Shown here: piece by piece, positions 17,963 to 27,446 of the stretch
Layout of the letters: each line of letters opens with the position of its first letter
How positions within the stretch are numbered: position 1 is the first letter of the stretch
Assembly: GCA_021295785.1 (NCBI GenBank)
Contig: JAGWBR010000007.1
Coordinates: 101,667-165,666, forward strand
From: Gemmatimonadota bacterium
GTDB lineage: Bacteria; Gemmatimonadota; Gemmatimonadetes; Palauibacterales; Palauibacteraceae
Length of the DNA stretch: 64,000 nt
Direction of reading: 5' to 3'
Notes under the pieces: model-generated
Seen by the model: only the letters and a program-made list of their open reading frames with translations
Database searches by the model: none
Told to the model about the DNA's origin: nothing
Position numbers and translations under genes: made by a program

Positions 17963-18006
17963 GACGGGGATGTATGCCGTCTACCAGACGGGGATGAAAG
18001 CCGTTC
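17963..18006 (+). promoter_or_regulatory. Tandem hairpin repeat upstream of the LytR_C gene
   Basis: Two 20-bp imperfect direct repeats of period 24 (17963-17982 and 17987-18006). The first can fold as GACGG-N9-CCGTC and the second as a slightly weaker copy, with GGGATG in or beside the loop. A competing stem, CCGTCTACCAGACGG (17978-17992), spans the junction, so the structures are mutually exclusive. The location is the 5' side of the next gene, whose start is about 70 nt away. The rest of the gap 17886-18074 shows no gene. Confidence 0.35.
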
Positions 18007-18074
18007 GCTGATGCTGTACGGAGGGGCGGACGGAGCGCTGGGTGGATGAGGGCGGGAACGGGAGGAATGCGCCA

Positions 18075-18770
18075 ATGTCGAGTCACCGTGATCCTGCGCG
18101 CGAGGAGCGCGCATCCTATGTCCGACGCGGTCGCCGGGGCCGGGTCCAACGTCGCCAAGCCGCACCGACCAAGACAAGGAAGCGGCAGTCAAAGACCGCC
18201 AACGCACGCTCGTCGGCCCGATCTGGCCGGCGCACTGGTCAGAGAGTTGGGCAGACATCCGGCAAGCGCCCGACCCGGGCAGCCGCCAGGAAGAGCGGCG
18301 GCAGGTTAGCTGCCCTGCGCGCCGGGCTGGGCCGACGATCTGGAGTCTGGCTTCTGGCCGCCGTGATCGCCGCTACGCTCTTTGGGCTCTCCCAAACAGA
18401 GGCCGGTGCGCGACTGCTGAACCTGCGGCTCGACAGCCCCGTCACCAACGCCGAGGGGCCGGCAGCCAGTGCGAACCGCCCGAAGGTCGAGGTGCTTAAC
18501 GGCACTGGCGCGGCAGGACTTGCCTCCGACGCCGCCGACGAACTGCGGGGCATGCGCTTCGACGTGGTACAAGTGGGAAATGCGGACCACTTCGATTACG
18601 AAACCACCCACGTTCTGGACCGATCGGGGTCCGGGAGGGTGGCGCGCCTGCTTGCCGACAGCTTGGGGATTGACTCAGTAGCGATGGCGCCGGACCCGGA
18701 GCTCTTCCTGGACGCCACGGTGATCTTGGGAAGAGACTTCGTCGACAAGTTGGCTCGCCAGCGCCAGTAA
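18075..18770 (+). CDS. Membrane-anchored LytR_C-domain protein
   Basis: A 231-residue protein: a strongly basic N-terminus of about 85 residues rich in Arg/Lys/Ser/Thr, one hydrophobic helix (SGVWLLAAVIAATLFGL), then an extracytoplasmic LytR C-terminal domain starting KVEVLNGTGAAGLASDAADEL. LytR_C domains occur in cell-wall proteins, usually after a LytR-CpsA-Psr catalytic domain that is missing here. The start at ATG 18075 is chosen because GGAGG (18061-18065) lies 9 nt upstream; another Met farther upstream in this frame lacks such a site. The function is not established. Confidence 0.75.
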   Translation: MSSHRDPAREERASYVRRGRRGRVQRRQAAPTKTRKRQSKTANARSSARSGRRTGQRVGQTSGKRPTRAAARKSGGRLAALRAGLGRRSGVWLLAAVIAATLFGLSQTEAGARLLNLRLDSPVTNAEGPAASANRPKVEVLNGTGAAGLASDAADELRGMRFDVVQVGNADHFDYETTHVLDRSGSGRVARLLADSLGIDSVAMAPDPELFLDATVILGRDFVDKLARQRQ

Positions 18771-18800
18771 ACCCCCGGGCCGTGGTGACCGCCCAGCGTA

Positions 18801-19868
18801 CTATCCGGTCGAAGCGGGTGCTCGGGCCGCGTCGGCCAAGCGGAGCTGTCCGCAGGCGGCGGCAATATCCCGCCCCCTGGGGGTGCGCACGGCGTGCCGC
18901 AGTCCGCGGCGCTCAAGGCGCGCCGCAAACTCGGCTATGCGGCCCGGCGGACTCGGCTTCCAAGCGGGCTGCGACGGGATCGGGTTGAACGGGATCAGGT
19001 TGACGAAACAGGTCAGATCCGACACGAGGCGGGCCAGGCCCTCGGCCAGCAAAGGATCGTCGTTGACACCGCTGATCAGCGTGTACTCGAATGACAAGCG
19101 CCGGTTCTTGACGGCCTGGTATTCGCGGAGGGCGTCCATTAGATCCGGCAACGGATAACGCCGCTCCACCGGCATCAACTCCAGTCGCAGTTCGTGATCG
19201 GGGGAGTGGAGCGAAACAGCGAGACCAAACTGCCCGGGCGTCGCCGCCAGGGCCCGAATACCGGGCACCAGACCCACGGTGGACACGGTGATCCGGCGCG
19301 CCCCAAGCCCGAACCCCTCGTGCAGAACTTCTAACGAGGAAAGGACCGGCCCCGTGTTTGCAAACGGTTCTCCCATCCCCATATACACGACGTTGGTGAC
19401 GCCACGACCGTAGAGCTCGACGGACCGGGCGGCAGCGTCGCGGAACTGGGCGGCGATTTCGGCGGCGCGGAGGTGGCGGCGGAACCCGAACGCGCCAGTT
19501 GCGCAGAACAGGCACCCCAGCGCACACCCCGCCTGCGACGAAATGCAAAGGGTGACTCTGGTGCTGGAGGGGATGAGGACCGACTCAATCCGCTCGCCGT
19601 CGTCCAAACCCCAAAGATGCTTTACGACCTCGTCCCGAGACCGAACCTCCGACACCATTTCCAGAGGAGTGAGCGAAAAGGCATCGTCAAGCGAGCAGCG
19701 CAGCCCGGCCGGCAGCGAGGTTGCAGCGTCAAACCCGCGGGCACCGTGATCGTAGATCCACTCCAAGGCTTGCCCTGCCCGGTAAGAGGGTTCGCCGCGG
19801 TCAGCCAGGAAACCCGCCACGGCAGACCGGGCGGCACGCGGAGAGTCGCCCAACAATTCGTGGTTCAT
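18801..19868 (-). CDS. rlmN: Dual-specificity rRNA/tRNA adenine C2-methyltransferase
   Basis: Radical SAM enzyme methylating C2 of A2503 in 23S rRNA and A37 in some tRNAs. CxxxCxxC is at Cys115, Cys119 and Cys122 (AGCALGCLFCATG). The family stretches TNVVYMGMGEP, ITVSTVGLVPGI and VSLHSPDHELR follow, then YTLISGVND. The C-terminal GLRHAVRTPRGRDIAAACGQL carries the methyl-carrier Cys region. Start ATG 19868 gives 355 residues, the normal length. It is divergent from aspS, with 84 bp between starts. Confidence 0.95.
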   Translation of the reverse strand: MNHELLGDSPRAARSAVAGFLADRGEPSYRAGQALEWIYDHGARGFDAATSLPAGLRCSLDDAFSLTPLEMVSEVRSRDEVVKHLWGLDDGERIESVLIPSSTRVTLCISSQAGCALGCLFCATGAFGFRRHLRAAEIAAQFRDAAARSVELYGRGVTNVVYMGMGEPFANTGPVLSSLEVLHEGFGLGARRITVSTVGLVPGIRALAATPGQFGLAVSLHSPDHELRLELMPVERRYPLPDLMDALREYQAVKNRRLSFEYTLISGVNDDPLLAEGLARLVSDLTCFVNLIPFNPIPSQPAWKPSPPGRIAEFAARLERRGLRHAVRTPRGRDIAAACGQLRLADAARAPASTG

Positions 19869-19952
19869 GCCGGAAAAACTACGGCGGTTTGTTCGCACTT
19901 CGCCGCCGCGCCAACTTTCCCGAACGATCCATTCAACAAACAAGGCAAGACC

Positions 19953-21788
19953 TTGCACCCCGAACCAACCGAAAAGAGCACCCTCGCGACCCAGTGGCGC
20001 GACACCTTGTGCGGCCGCGTCACCGCCGAACGGGCGGGCCAGGGAATCCGCGTGGCGGGCTGGGTACACCGGCGACGCAACCTGGGCGGGCTGTACTTCA
20101 TCGACCTGAGGGACCACGGCGGCCTCCTCCAGGTATCGGTCAGCCCAGACACTTGCCCACCGGAGCTTGTGGAGCTGGTCCGCGACCTCAACCCGGAGGA
20201 CGTAATCCAAGTTGAGGGCGCGGTCGCGATGCGGCCCCGGGAGGCCCGCAATCCGGCCATGGCGACCGGGGAAGTCGAGGTAGCCGCCGCCAAGATCAAG
20301 CGGATCACCGAGTCGGAACCGCTGCCGATTCTGGTCTACCAACCCCCCGAAGAGGACCTCCCGTCGGAGGAACTCAGGCTGCGCCACCGGATCTTGGACC
20401 TGCGGCGGCCCGAGATGCAGCACAACCTCCGCCTCCGCCACCGCTCGGCGCAGGCGGTCCGCCGATCCCTCGCGGACGAGGGATTCGTCGAAATCGAAAC
20501 TCCCCTGTTAACCCGGCAGACCCCGGAGGGAGCCCGGGATTACCTGGTGCCCAGCCGGGTTCACAAGGGGCGGTTCTTCGCCCTGCCGCAGTCGCCGCAA
20601 CTGTACAAGCAGCTCCTGATGTGTTCGGGGTTCGACAGGTATTTCCAGATCGTCAAGTGCTTGCGCGACGAAGACCTGCGGGCCGACAGACAGCCGGAAT
20701 TCACCCAGATCGACATCGAAATGGCCTTTGTCGGCCAGGAAGATGTGTTCCGCGTGGCCGAGAAGATGTTCGCGGCGGTTTGGGAGGAAGGGGCCGGCGA
20801 GGACCTGGCAACCCCCTTCACCCGGATCACCCACGCCGACGCGATGGAGTTCTACGGCTCCGACAGACCTGACCTGCGCATCCCTTGGCGGATCGCCGAC
20901 TTCACCGATTTGCTGTCGGGCCGGGGGTTTGGAATTCTCGACGGCGCGGTCAGCGCGGGCGGCCGGGTCCGCGGGGTCGTGGCCAAGGACGGCGCGTCCC
21001 TGTCTCGCAAACGCATTGCACACTACGACGAACTGGCGCGGGAACACGGGGCCAAGGGGGCACTCTGGATGAAGCGGAACCCGGACGGATGGTCGGGGCC
21101 GCCTGCTCGAATCGTCGATGACGAACTGGCGGCCCGTCTGGAACACGAGACGGGAATCGAACCGGGTGACCTCGTATGGTTGATGGCAGGGCCGGACCAC
21201 CTGATCTTGCCGGCGCTGGGCGCGCTGCGGCTGGCCTCGGCGAGGGAGCTCGGCGCGGTGGACAAGTCAGAGAGCCGCTGGGCCTGGATCACGGAATTTC
21301 CCCTGTTCCTGCCCGATGAGGAGACAGGCAGTCCCGTCCCCGCGCAGCACCCCTTCACCATGCCCCTTGACCCCGACCCCGAGCGCCTGCGGGACGACCC
21401 GCTCTCGGTAAAGGCGGTGGCGTACGACGTGGTGTGCAACGGCATGGAGTTCGCGAGCGGCAGTATCCGGTGCCACCTTTCCGAGACGCAGCGTGCGATC
21501 CTCTCGACGATGGGGTTGAATGACGAAGAGATCGAAGCCCGTTTCGGTTTCTTGCTGGAGGCGTTCCGGTACGGCGCACCCCCGCACGGGGGGTTCGCGG
21601 CGGGATTCGACCGGATGATCGCGGTGATGGCCGGGGCCGAGTCGATACGCGACGTTATAGCTTTCCCCAAAACGGCCGCCGCCCGCGGATTGATGGAGAG
21701 GTCTCCGTCGTTGGTCAGTGCCGACGAGTTGGAAGAACTCGGTATCGACACATCCAAGGCGGAGGCGGATCCCCCGCCGGCTGGTTAG
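19953..21788 (+). CDS. aspS: Aspartyl-tRNA synthetase
   Basis: Class II synthetase. The N-terminal OB fold reads RVAGWVHRRRNLGGLYFIDLRD. Motif 2 region is FRDEDLRADRQPEFTQIDIE-like (CLRDEDLRADRQPEFTQID), and motif 3 is GAPPHGGFAAGFDRM. The insertion domain typical of bacterial AspRS is present. In the only open frame after rlmN there is no ATG or GTG before the conserved N-terminus, so TTG 19953 is the likely start (611 residues against about 590 usual). The tail is Pro/Ala-rich. Confidence 0.95.
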   Translation: MHPEPTEKSTLATQWRDTLCGRVTAERAGQGIRVAGWVHRRRNLGGLYFIDLRDHGGLLQVSVSPDTCPPELVELVRDLNPEDVIQVEGAVAMRPREARNPAMATGEVEVAAAKIKRITESEPLPILVYQPPEEDLPSEELRLRHRILDLRRPEMQHNLRLRHRSAQAVRRSLADEGFVEIETPLLTRQTPEGARDYLVPSRVHKGRFFALPQSPQLYKQLLMCSGFDRYFQIVKCLRDEDLRADRQPEFTQIDIEMAFVGQEDVFRVAEKMFAAVWEEGAGEDLATPFTRITHADAMEFYGSDRPDLRIPWRIADFTDLLSGRGFGILDGAVSAGGRVRGVVAKDGASLSRKRIAHYDELAREHGAKGALWMKRNPDGWSGPPARIVDDELAARLEHETGIEPGDLVWLMAGPDHLILPALGALRLASARELGAVDKSESRWAWITEFPLFLPDEETGSPVPAQHPFTMPLDPDPERLRDDPLSVKAVAYDVVCNGMEFASGSIRCHLSETQRAILSTMGLNDEEIEARFGFLLEAFRYGAPPHGGFAAGFDRMIAVMAGAESIRDVIAFPKTAAARGLMERSPSLVSADELEELGIDTSKAEADPPPAG

Positions 21789-21826
21789 GAGCGTGCGGAT
21801 CTTCGGAGACCACTGGCCATCGGGGC

Positions 21827-21851
21827 GTTGACCGATCGCCAAGCGGTCAAC
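21827..21851. terminator. Hairpin after aspS
   Basis: Perfect 8-bp stem GTTGACCG/CGGTCAAC with a 9-nt loop, 39 bp past the aspS stop. There is no T-run. It could end the aspS transcript or shape the 5' leader of phoH. The rest of the gap 21789-22020 is open in the phoH frame from 21832 but offers no usual start codon. Confidence 0.45.
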
Positions 21852-22020
21852 CGCGGGCGCACAGGGCGCGACGGGACACGAGACAGGACAGGGAGCTGGT
21901 AGGATAGGAAGCCACACTAACGCGGCCGCGGAAAACGGCGGCATCGCGTCGAAGTCACGAGCCGAAATCTCAGAGCGGCGTCTCGATACCGAGGGCGCGG
22001 ACCAGCAACTACTGGCGGGC

Positions 22021-23091
22021 GTGAACGACCGGAACCTGATGACCCTGGCCCGGCGCTGCGATGTTCGGGTCGTACTGCGGCGCGACGAGTTGGTGTTGTC
22101 GGGACCCGCCACTTCGGTCGGTCGGGCCGAGGGTGCGGCCCGCCGGATGATCCAGCACGCCCGAATGCGGCGGCACCTGGATGTGGCCGACATCGACCGC
22201 TTTCTCGCTGCCGGCGGCACTGCCCGTGCCGGCCTCGCCGGGGCGGGCGTAACTCCCAGACGGGGCAGGGCGGGGAGCACGGGCGCACCGGCCAGGCCCG
22301 GACGAGCGCTATCCCAACAGAGCTCCCGGAGACAGTCGGAGGCGAAGGCAAGGGCCAAGACCGGCGCCAAAACACGAAGCAACAGGGCGCACGACCATCC
22401 CGACGGCAACCAGCCGGAGGTGGCCCTGCCCGGTGCGCGCCGTGTTATCCGGCCCAAGTCCCAGGGCCAGGCGCAGTACATGGAAGCGATCCGCAACCAC
22501 GACATTGTGGTGGGGTTTGGCCCGGCAGGCACGGGGAAGACATATCTCGCGGTGGCGATGGCGCTTGAAGCCCTGAACCGCAGCCGCGTTCGGCGGATCG
22601 TCCTCACCCGGCCCGCCGTCGAAGCCGGCGAAGCGCTGGGGTTCTTGCCCGGCGACATCCAGGAGAAGGTGGACCCGTATCTGCGCCCGCTATACGATGC
22701 TCTCAAAGACATGATGCCGCGCGACCGGATGCGCCGCGCCATTGAGGGGCAGGCAATAGAAGTCGCGCCGCTCGCCTACATGCGCGGGCGGACCCTGTCC
22801 GACGCGTTCATCATTTTGGACGAAGCGCAGAATTCCACCACGGCCCAGATGAAGATGTTCCTGACCCGGCTGGGGCTGAATTCCCGGGCAGTGATCACCG
22901 GAGATTCGACCCAGGTGGACCTTCCCAACCGTCGTCATTCGGGCCTGCTGGACATTGAGCGGGTCCTGGCCGGCGTCGACGGGATCGAATTCTGTTATAT
23001 GGATGACGCGGATGTTGTTCGGCACCATTTGGTCCGCCGGATTATTCACGCGTACGACCAGGCAGAGCAGTCGGACAAGAGCCAGCCGTGA
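22021..23091 (+). CDS. PhoH-family ATPase (YbeZ-like)
   Basis: P-loop ATPase of the PhoH/YbeZ family, usually next to ybeY and linked to ribosome or RNA maintenance. Walker A is [11 protein letters not shown] and Walker [10 protein letters not shown]; the stretch [26 protein letters not shown] is diagnostic. The N-terminal KH-like part ([18 protein letters not shown]) is joined to the ATPase by an unusually long basic, Ala/Ser-rich linker of about 70 residues. The start is GTG 22021; the conserved N-terminus may begin a little earlier. The stop overlaps pgpH (GTGA). Confidence 0.9.
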   Translation: MNDRNLMTLARRCDVRVVLRRDELVLSGPATSVGRAEGAARRMIQHARMRRHLDVADIDRFLAAGGTARAGLAGAGVTPRRGRAGSTGAPARPGRALSQQSSRRQSEAKARAKTGAKTRSNRAHDHPDGNQPEVALPGARRVIRPKSQGQAQYMEAIRNHDIVVGFGPAGTGKTYLAVAMALEALNRSRVRRIVLTRPAVEAGEALGFLPGDIQEKVDPYLRPLYDALKDMMPRDRMRRAIEGQAIEVAPLAYMRGRTLSDAFIILDEAQNSTTAQMKMFLTRLGLNSRAVITGDSTQVDLPNRRHSGLLDIERVLAGVDGIEFCYMDDADVVRHHLVRRIIHAYDQAEQSDKSQP

Positions 23092-25595
23092 GCCCCGGGC
23101 CGAATCGCACTCGCGTGCTGGAGCAACTGGCTGATACGGCGGCGGTTCGGTGGCTCAGGGTCAGGCTGCGGGCGACCCGAAGGGAGCCGGTCACCACCGC
23201 GGAGGCGTTCGTACATCACGGGTACCGCGCCGTCCTGGTGTTGGCGGTGGCGATCTGGGCACCCATCGTGTTTCCCGACCAGTCGGGGCCCGGATTCCTC
23301 AACCTCCAGCCGGGTGACGTCGCGGTGGAGACGGTCAACGCCTCTTTCCGGTTCGTGGTCCCCAAGGACGAAGAGCAGCTGGCGAGCGACCAGCGCGATG
23401 CCGAAGCCGGGGTGCTCCCGATTGTCTCGTTCAATCCGGCCTTGGTGGACTCGGCGCTGTTGGCCTACGAGACACTGATGGCGTCGGTGGCGACCGCGGT
23501 CGACAGCGGCACGGCCCGGGCCATTGCCGATGAGGCCGATCGGGAGGGGGTGCTGGCTGCAGCCCGCGGTGCAGTCGGCGACACCCTGGCGGCCCACGGT
23601 CTCACGGTGGTCGAGGTCGACATCGACTACGTCATGGACCCGCGGGGCCGGAACGAACTGGCCGAAGAACTGACAGAGGCCCTTGGCGGGCTTCGGGCCG
23701 GGGTGATGCGAAGCGGCGACCTGGAAGGTCTGCAGACCGCGGGCGTGGTGGTCCGCGAGGTCCTGGGGGAAGGGGAGGAACCCGACCTGTCAGGCTCCGG
23801 CGACGACTTCCGCCCGATCGACGATATCCCGCTGATGTCGGCGTTCTACCAAGAGGCCAACGAGGCTGCCCGCGGCGAGTTGCCGCCGTCGGGGCTCAGG
23901 TTGTTCTCGCAGCTGTTGGTGCAGGCCGAGCCGACCCTTCAGCTGGACTCGGATGCGACAAGGCTTGAGCGCGAAGCGGCGCGGGCCGCCGTGCCCCGCA
24001 TTGCGGGAACGGTCCTGCGGGACCAGAGGATCATCACCGAGAACCGGCGCATCGACAACCTGGCCTACCAGCGTCTGATGGCCTACCAGGCCGAACTCTC
24101 GGAACGAGGTTTGGCGACCGCACCCCTGACCCGCGAGTTGGGCCTTTCGGCAATTGTGGCGGCGGGGTTGCTGATCTTGCTGGTGGCGATGTATCGCTAC
24201 AGGCTCGACGTATACCAGAGCCCGCGGAGCTTCGCCGCGCTGATGGCCGTATTCGCGGCCGTTCTTGCCGGGGCCGGTGTTGTGGCGGCGGTCGACGCCC
24301 CGGTTTCTCTGATTCCCGTAGCCCTTGCCGGCCTCACGATAGCCGCGCTCTACGACGGCATGCTGGCTCTGTTGAGCGTGGCATGCCTGGCGCTCATCCT
24401 CTTGGCGCTGCCGGCGGCGCCCGGCCCCGAGGTACCGCTCAACGCGTTGGTTGCGGGGTCCGCCGCGGCGCTGGCGGCGCGCGCCCCGCCAACTCGTAGT
24501 CAAAGCTGGAAGGTGATGGCCGTGATCGCCGGGAGCCATGCCGTTATCGCCCTTTGCCTGTTCTTGGGAGAGGCGGTGGGACTGCAGGGCTCCGTGTCGG
24601 TGATTGGCTGGGGCGTGGTGAGCGCGGTACTGTGCACCACGCTGGCCCTGGCGGCCGTGATCCCCGCGCTGGAGCAGTTCACCGGCCGGGTCACCGACCA
24701 GACTCTGCTGGAACTCTCCAACATGAACCGGCCCCTGCTCCGGCGCTTGGCGCGGGAGGCACCGGGCACCTATTCGCACTCGATCAACTTGGCCAACCTC
24801 GTCGAGGCGGCGTGCGAGGGAATCGGGGCCAATCCCATCCTCGGCCGGGTAGGAGCTTATTACCACGACATCGGGAAGCTGAAACGCCCGCAGTATTTCG
24901 TGGAGAACCAGCCGCGCGGCCTGAACCCCCACGACCGCCTCACGCCGTGGCAGAGCGCCGAGATTCTCAAGGCCCACGTGCGGGACGGTGTAGCTATGGC
25001 CCAAGAGGAGGGGGTGCCCGAAAAGCTCCAGGACTTCATTCGCGAGCACCACGGTACCCAGCCGATCCGGTTTTTCTTGCAGCGGGCGCGGGAACAGACC
25101 GACGGCCCGCCGGCCGAACTTTGGGATTTTTCTTACCCGGGGCCGAAACCGCAGAGTCGCGAAACGGCCGTGGCCATGCTGGGCGACGCGGTCGAGGCGG
25201 CGTCCCGCACACTCCGGGCACCGAATCCCGAGACGATCCGTGACCTGATCAGCGGTCTGTTCCAAGACCGGATCCAGTGGGGGGAACTCGACGAGTGCGG
25301 CCTGACCCAACGGGACATCAAAATCGTTCAGCGGGAATTCGCCCGTACCCTGACAGGCCTGTTTCACCACCGCATTGACTATCCTTCGCTCAGACGGCCC
25401 GAGGCGCCCGAGCCGGGCGGGTCGAGGGCCGGTGGCTCAGGGGGCGGAACAGAGGGCGAAATCGCGGACGGACCGGGCACCGACAGTCGCCTGAAGGCAC
25501 TGCAGATGACGATTGGCCTGACCCAGGCGGCCCACGGGGACACGGGTCCCGCCCCGAAGGTCGCCGCCAAGACCACCAACGCAGAGCCGGAGTAG
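23088..25595 (+). CDS. 7TM-HD protein, probable cyclic-di-AMP phosphodiesterase (PgpH/YqfF family)
   Basis: An 835-residue membrane protein. The N-terminal helix is at about 45-62, followed by an extracytoplasmic 7TMR-HDED domain to about 345, a run of hydrophobic helices (about 350-550), and a cytosolic HD domain with [12 protein letters not shown] and [15 protein letters not shown], then REHHGTQ. Listeria PgpH of this architecture hydrolyses c-di-AMP; whether this bacterium makes c-di-AMP cannot be seen here. GTG 23088 overlaps phoH, and ybeY follows after 22 nt. This phoH-7TMHD-ybeY order is widespread. The last 65 residues are a Gly/Pro-rich tail. Confidence 0.9.
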   Translation: MSPGPNRTRVLEQLADTAAVRWLRVRLRATRREPVTTAEAFVHHGYRAVLVLAVAIWAPIVFPDQSGPGFLNLQPGDVAVETVNASFRFVVPKDEEQLASDQRDAEAGVLPIVSFNPALVDSALLAYETLMASVATAVDSGTARAIADEADREGVLAAARGAVGDTLAAHGLTVVEVDIDYVMDPRGRNELAEELTEALGGLRAGVMRSGDLEGLQTAGVVVREVLGEGEEPDLSGSGDDFRPIDDIPLMSAFYQEANEAARGELPPSGLRLFSQLLVQAEPTLQLDSDATRLEREAARAAVPRIAGTVLRDQRIITENRRIDNLAYQRLMAYQAELSERGLATAPLTRELGLSAIVAAGLLILLVAMYRYRLDVYQSPRSFAALMAVFAAVLAGAGVVAAVDAPVSLIPVALAGLTIAALYDGMLALLSVACLALILLALPAAPGPEVPLNALVAGSAAALAARAPPTRSQSWKVMAVIAGSHAVIALCLFLGEAVGLQGSVSVIGWGVVSAVLCTTLALAAVIPALEQFTGRVTDQTLLELSNMNRPLLRRLAREAPGTYSHSINLANLVEAACEGIGANPILGRVGAYYHDIGKLKRPQYFVENQPRGLNPHDRLTPWQSAEILKAHVRDGVAMAQEEGVPEKLQDFIREHHGTQPIRFFLQRAREQTDGPPAELWDFSYPGPKPQSRETAVAMLGDAVEAASRTLRAPNPETIRDLISGLFQDRIQWGELDECGLTQRDIKIVQREFARTLTGLFHHRIDYPSLRRPEAPEPGGSRAGGSGGGTEGEIADGPGTDSRLKALQMTIGLTQAAHGDTGPAPKVAAKTTNAEPE

Positions 25596-25617
25596 GGCCG
25601 CGATCGACAGATCCGGC

Positions 25618-26064
25618 TTGCCAGCCCTCCAGGTAGCGACCGATGGCCTGGGCGAGCCGCCGGGCCAAGAGCGTCTTGAACGGGTCGAACGGGCGGCCAG
25701 AGCGGCGCTGGCCTGTCAGTTGAACCCCGAAACGGGTGGGGAGCACCCGCTGGATTCGGTGGTGGTGACTCTGGTGGGGCCGGCCCGCATGCAGGAGGTC
25801 AACCGGCAGTTCCACGGGGTGGATGCGCCCACCGACGTGCTGGCGTTCAGGCTGGACGGACCCGAGGCGACAATCGGCGACGTGTATGTGTGTCCCGATA
25901 TCGCGTCCGGGGCCCCCTCCCCCCTGACCGAGGAGCTGATGAGGCTGGCGATTCACGGCGTTCTGCACGCGCGCGGGCTCGCGCACCCCGAAACGGCGCG
26001 GTCGCGGTGGACATCCGAGATGTTTCGTCTCCAGGAGGCGGTCCTGGCGGGCGTGGTCCTTTGA
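25618..26064 (+). CDS. ybeY: Endoribonuclease YbeY, rRNA maturation factor
   Basis: Zinc-dependent RNase involved in 16S rRNA 3' maturation and ribosome quality control. The signature is IHGVLHARGLAHPE, giving the three His ligands. Upstream are NRQFHGVDAPTDVLAF and GDVYVCPDIA. The start is TTG 25618 and the length is 148 residues. It follows phoH and pgpH in one run. Confidence 0.92.
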   Translation: MPALQVATDGLGEPPGQERLERVERAARAALACQLNPETGGEHPLDSVVVTLVGPARMQEVNRQFHGVDAPTDVLAFRLDGPEATIGDVYVCPDIASGAPSPLTEELMRLAIHGVLHARGLAHPETARSRWTSEMFRLQEAVLAGVVL

Positions 26065-26090
26065 GTCCGAGGGAACGGTAAATTTCGGGC

Positions 26091-27446
26091 ATGTCCGAAC
26101 ACGCCGAGACCCTCCGCCACGCCGAGATTGAACGGATCCGCCAACTGCTGGTGGCCGAACGGTCCGACCAGCTTGTCGAGCGCCTCAGCGATCTACATGC
26201 CAGCGACGTCGCGGACATTGTCGAGCACCTTGACGAGGACGAACGGCGCTGCCTGATGGAGGTCTTGCCGGCCGAAGTAGCATCCGAGGCCCTGTCCGAG
26301 ATGGAAGACGAAGAGAGCCCGGGCGAACTACTGGCCAGCCTCCCCCCTGACACGATCGCCGCGGTCGTTGAGGAACTTGCCGACGACGATGCCGCGGACC
26401 TGATCGGGGAGCTGGAAGACGAAGACCGGGAGCGGGTTCTTGAGTCCGTAGTGGCCCCCGAAGAAATCCGTGAGCTGCTGGAATTTCCCGAGGATTCGGC
26501 CGGCGGCATCATGACACGCGAGATCGTGTCGGTTCCGCTAGGCTTCACCGCCTCCCAGGCCAGGGCCCGGTACCGGCAGTTCGCGGCGGATGCTGAAGAC
26601 CTGTACACCATTTTTGTGGTGGACCCCGAGGGCAGGCTCCGCGGGTTGATCACCCTTCGGGATCTGATGATGGAATCTCCCGGATCCGCGGTCGCGGAGT
26701 TCCTCCAACAACCTCTGGCGGTGGCCGACGTCAACATGGACCAGGAAGAAGCGGTCCGGCTGCTGTCCCGCTACAACGTGCCCTCGGTCCCGGTTGTGGA
26801 CGACCGGGGCGAACTGCTGGGTTGCATCACCTTTGACGACGCGCTGGACATCGTTGAAGCCGAAGGCACCGAAGACATGCTCCGCTTCGCGTCGGTGTCG
26901 GAAGAAGAGGGGCTGCGGGCGGGCGCCGTGTCCGCGGTGAAGAGCCGGCTTCCGTGGCTGGCCGTCAACGCGGCGACCCTGTCGGCGGCGGCGTTCGTTG
27001 TGTGGTTCTACGAAGACACCATTGCGCAGCTTGCGGTTCTGGCCGCTGCGATGCCGGTCATCGCTGGGTTGGGCGGAAACGCGGGCACTCAGGCACTGGC
27101 CGTGACGATCCGGCGAATAGCGCTGGCTCACGAATCCCCCTCCGAACGGTGGGGCGCGGTTGCGAAGGAACTCTTGGTGGGGGTAGTCAACGGATTCCTG
27201 ATAGGTGCCCTGGTTGCCGTGGTCGCCCTGGCCCTGCCCAGTACGGGGCCGGCCTTCGGTGCGGTGGTCATGGTCGCCATGTGGGTCAACCTGGTCGTGG
27301 CTTCCACGCTGGGGGCCTTTTTCCCGATCGTGCTGGAACGGTTGGGGATAGACCCGGCAGTGGCTTCGTCGATTTTCGTGACCACCTTCACGGACCTTCT
27401 CGGGTTCCTGCTGCTGCTGGGACTGGCCACGCGATTCCTGATATGA
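26091..27446 (+). CDS. mgtE: Magnesium transporter MgtE
   Basis: Mg2+ channel gated by cytosolic Mg2+. The N-terminal superhelical domain (about 1-125, very acidic) is followed by two CBS domains (about 130-255: MTREIVSVPLGFTASQA and VDDRGELLGCITFDDAL). The membrane domain of five helices begins at about 285 and contains the signature GLGGNAGTQALAVTIRR. It is 451 residues long, normal for the family. The stop overlaps the meaB start (ATGA). Confidence 0.95.
   Translation: MSEHAETLRHAEIERIRQLLVAERSDQLVERLSDLHASDVADIVEHLDEDERRCLMEVLPAEVASEALSEMEDEESPGELLASLPPDTIAAVVEELADDDAADLIGELEDEDRERVLESVVAPEEIRELLEFPEDSAGGIMTREIVSVPLGFTASQARARYRQFAADAEDLYTIFVVDPEGRLRGLITLRDLMMESPGSAVAEFLQQPLAVADVNMDQEEAVRLLSRYNVPSVPVVDDRGELLGCITFDDALDIVEAEGTEDMLRFASVSEEEGLRAGAVSAVKSRLPWLAVNAATLSAAAFVVWFYEDTIAQLAVLAAAMPVIAGLGGNAGTQALAVTIRRIALAHESPSERWGAVAKELLVGVVNGFLIGALVAVVALALPSTGPAFGAVVMVAMWVNLVVASTLGAFFPIVLERLGIDPAVASSIFVTTFTDLLGFLLLLGLATRFLI

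Noticed and set aside
21832..22020. Open extension upstream of phoH
   Set aside because: No ATG, GTG or TTG in frame, and the sequence is not PhoH-like except for the last few residues.
23790..25370. 526-codon open frame on the minus strand opposite the 7TM-HD gene, and similar long antisense frames at 21267-22742, 9121-10377 and 50126-51637
   Set aside because: High-GC shadow frames. Their translations are rich in Arg/Gly/His/Gln with no family motifs, while the opposite strand encodes well-recognised proteins.
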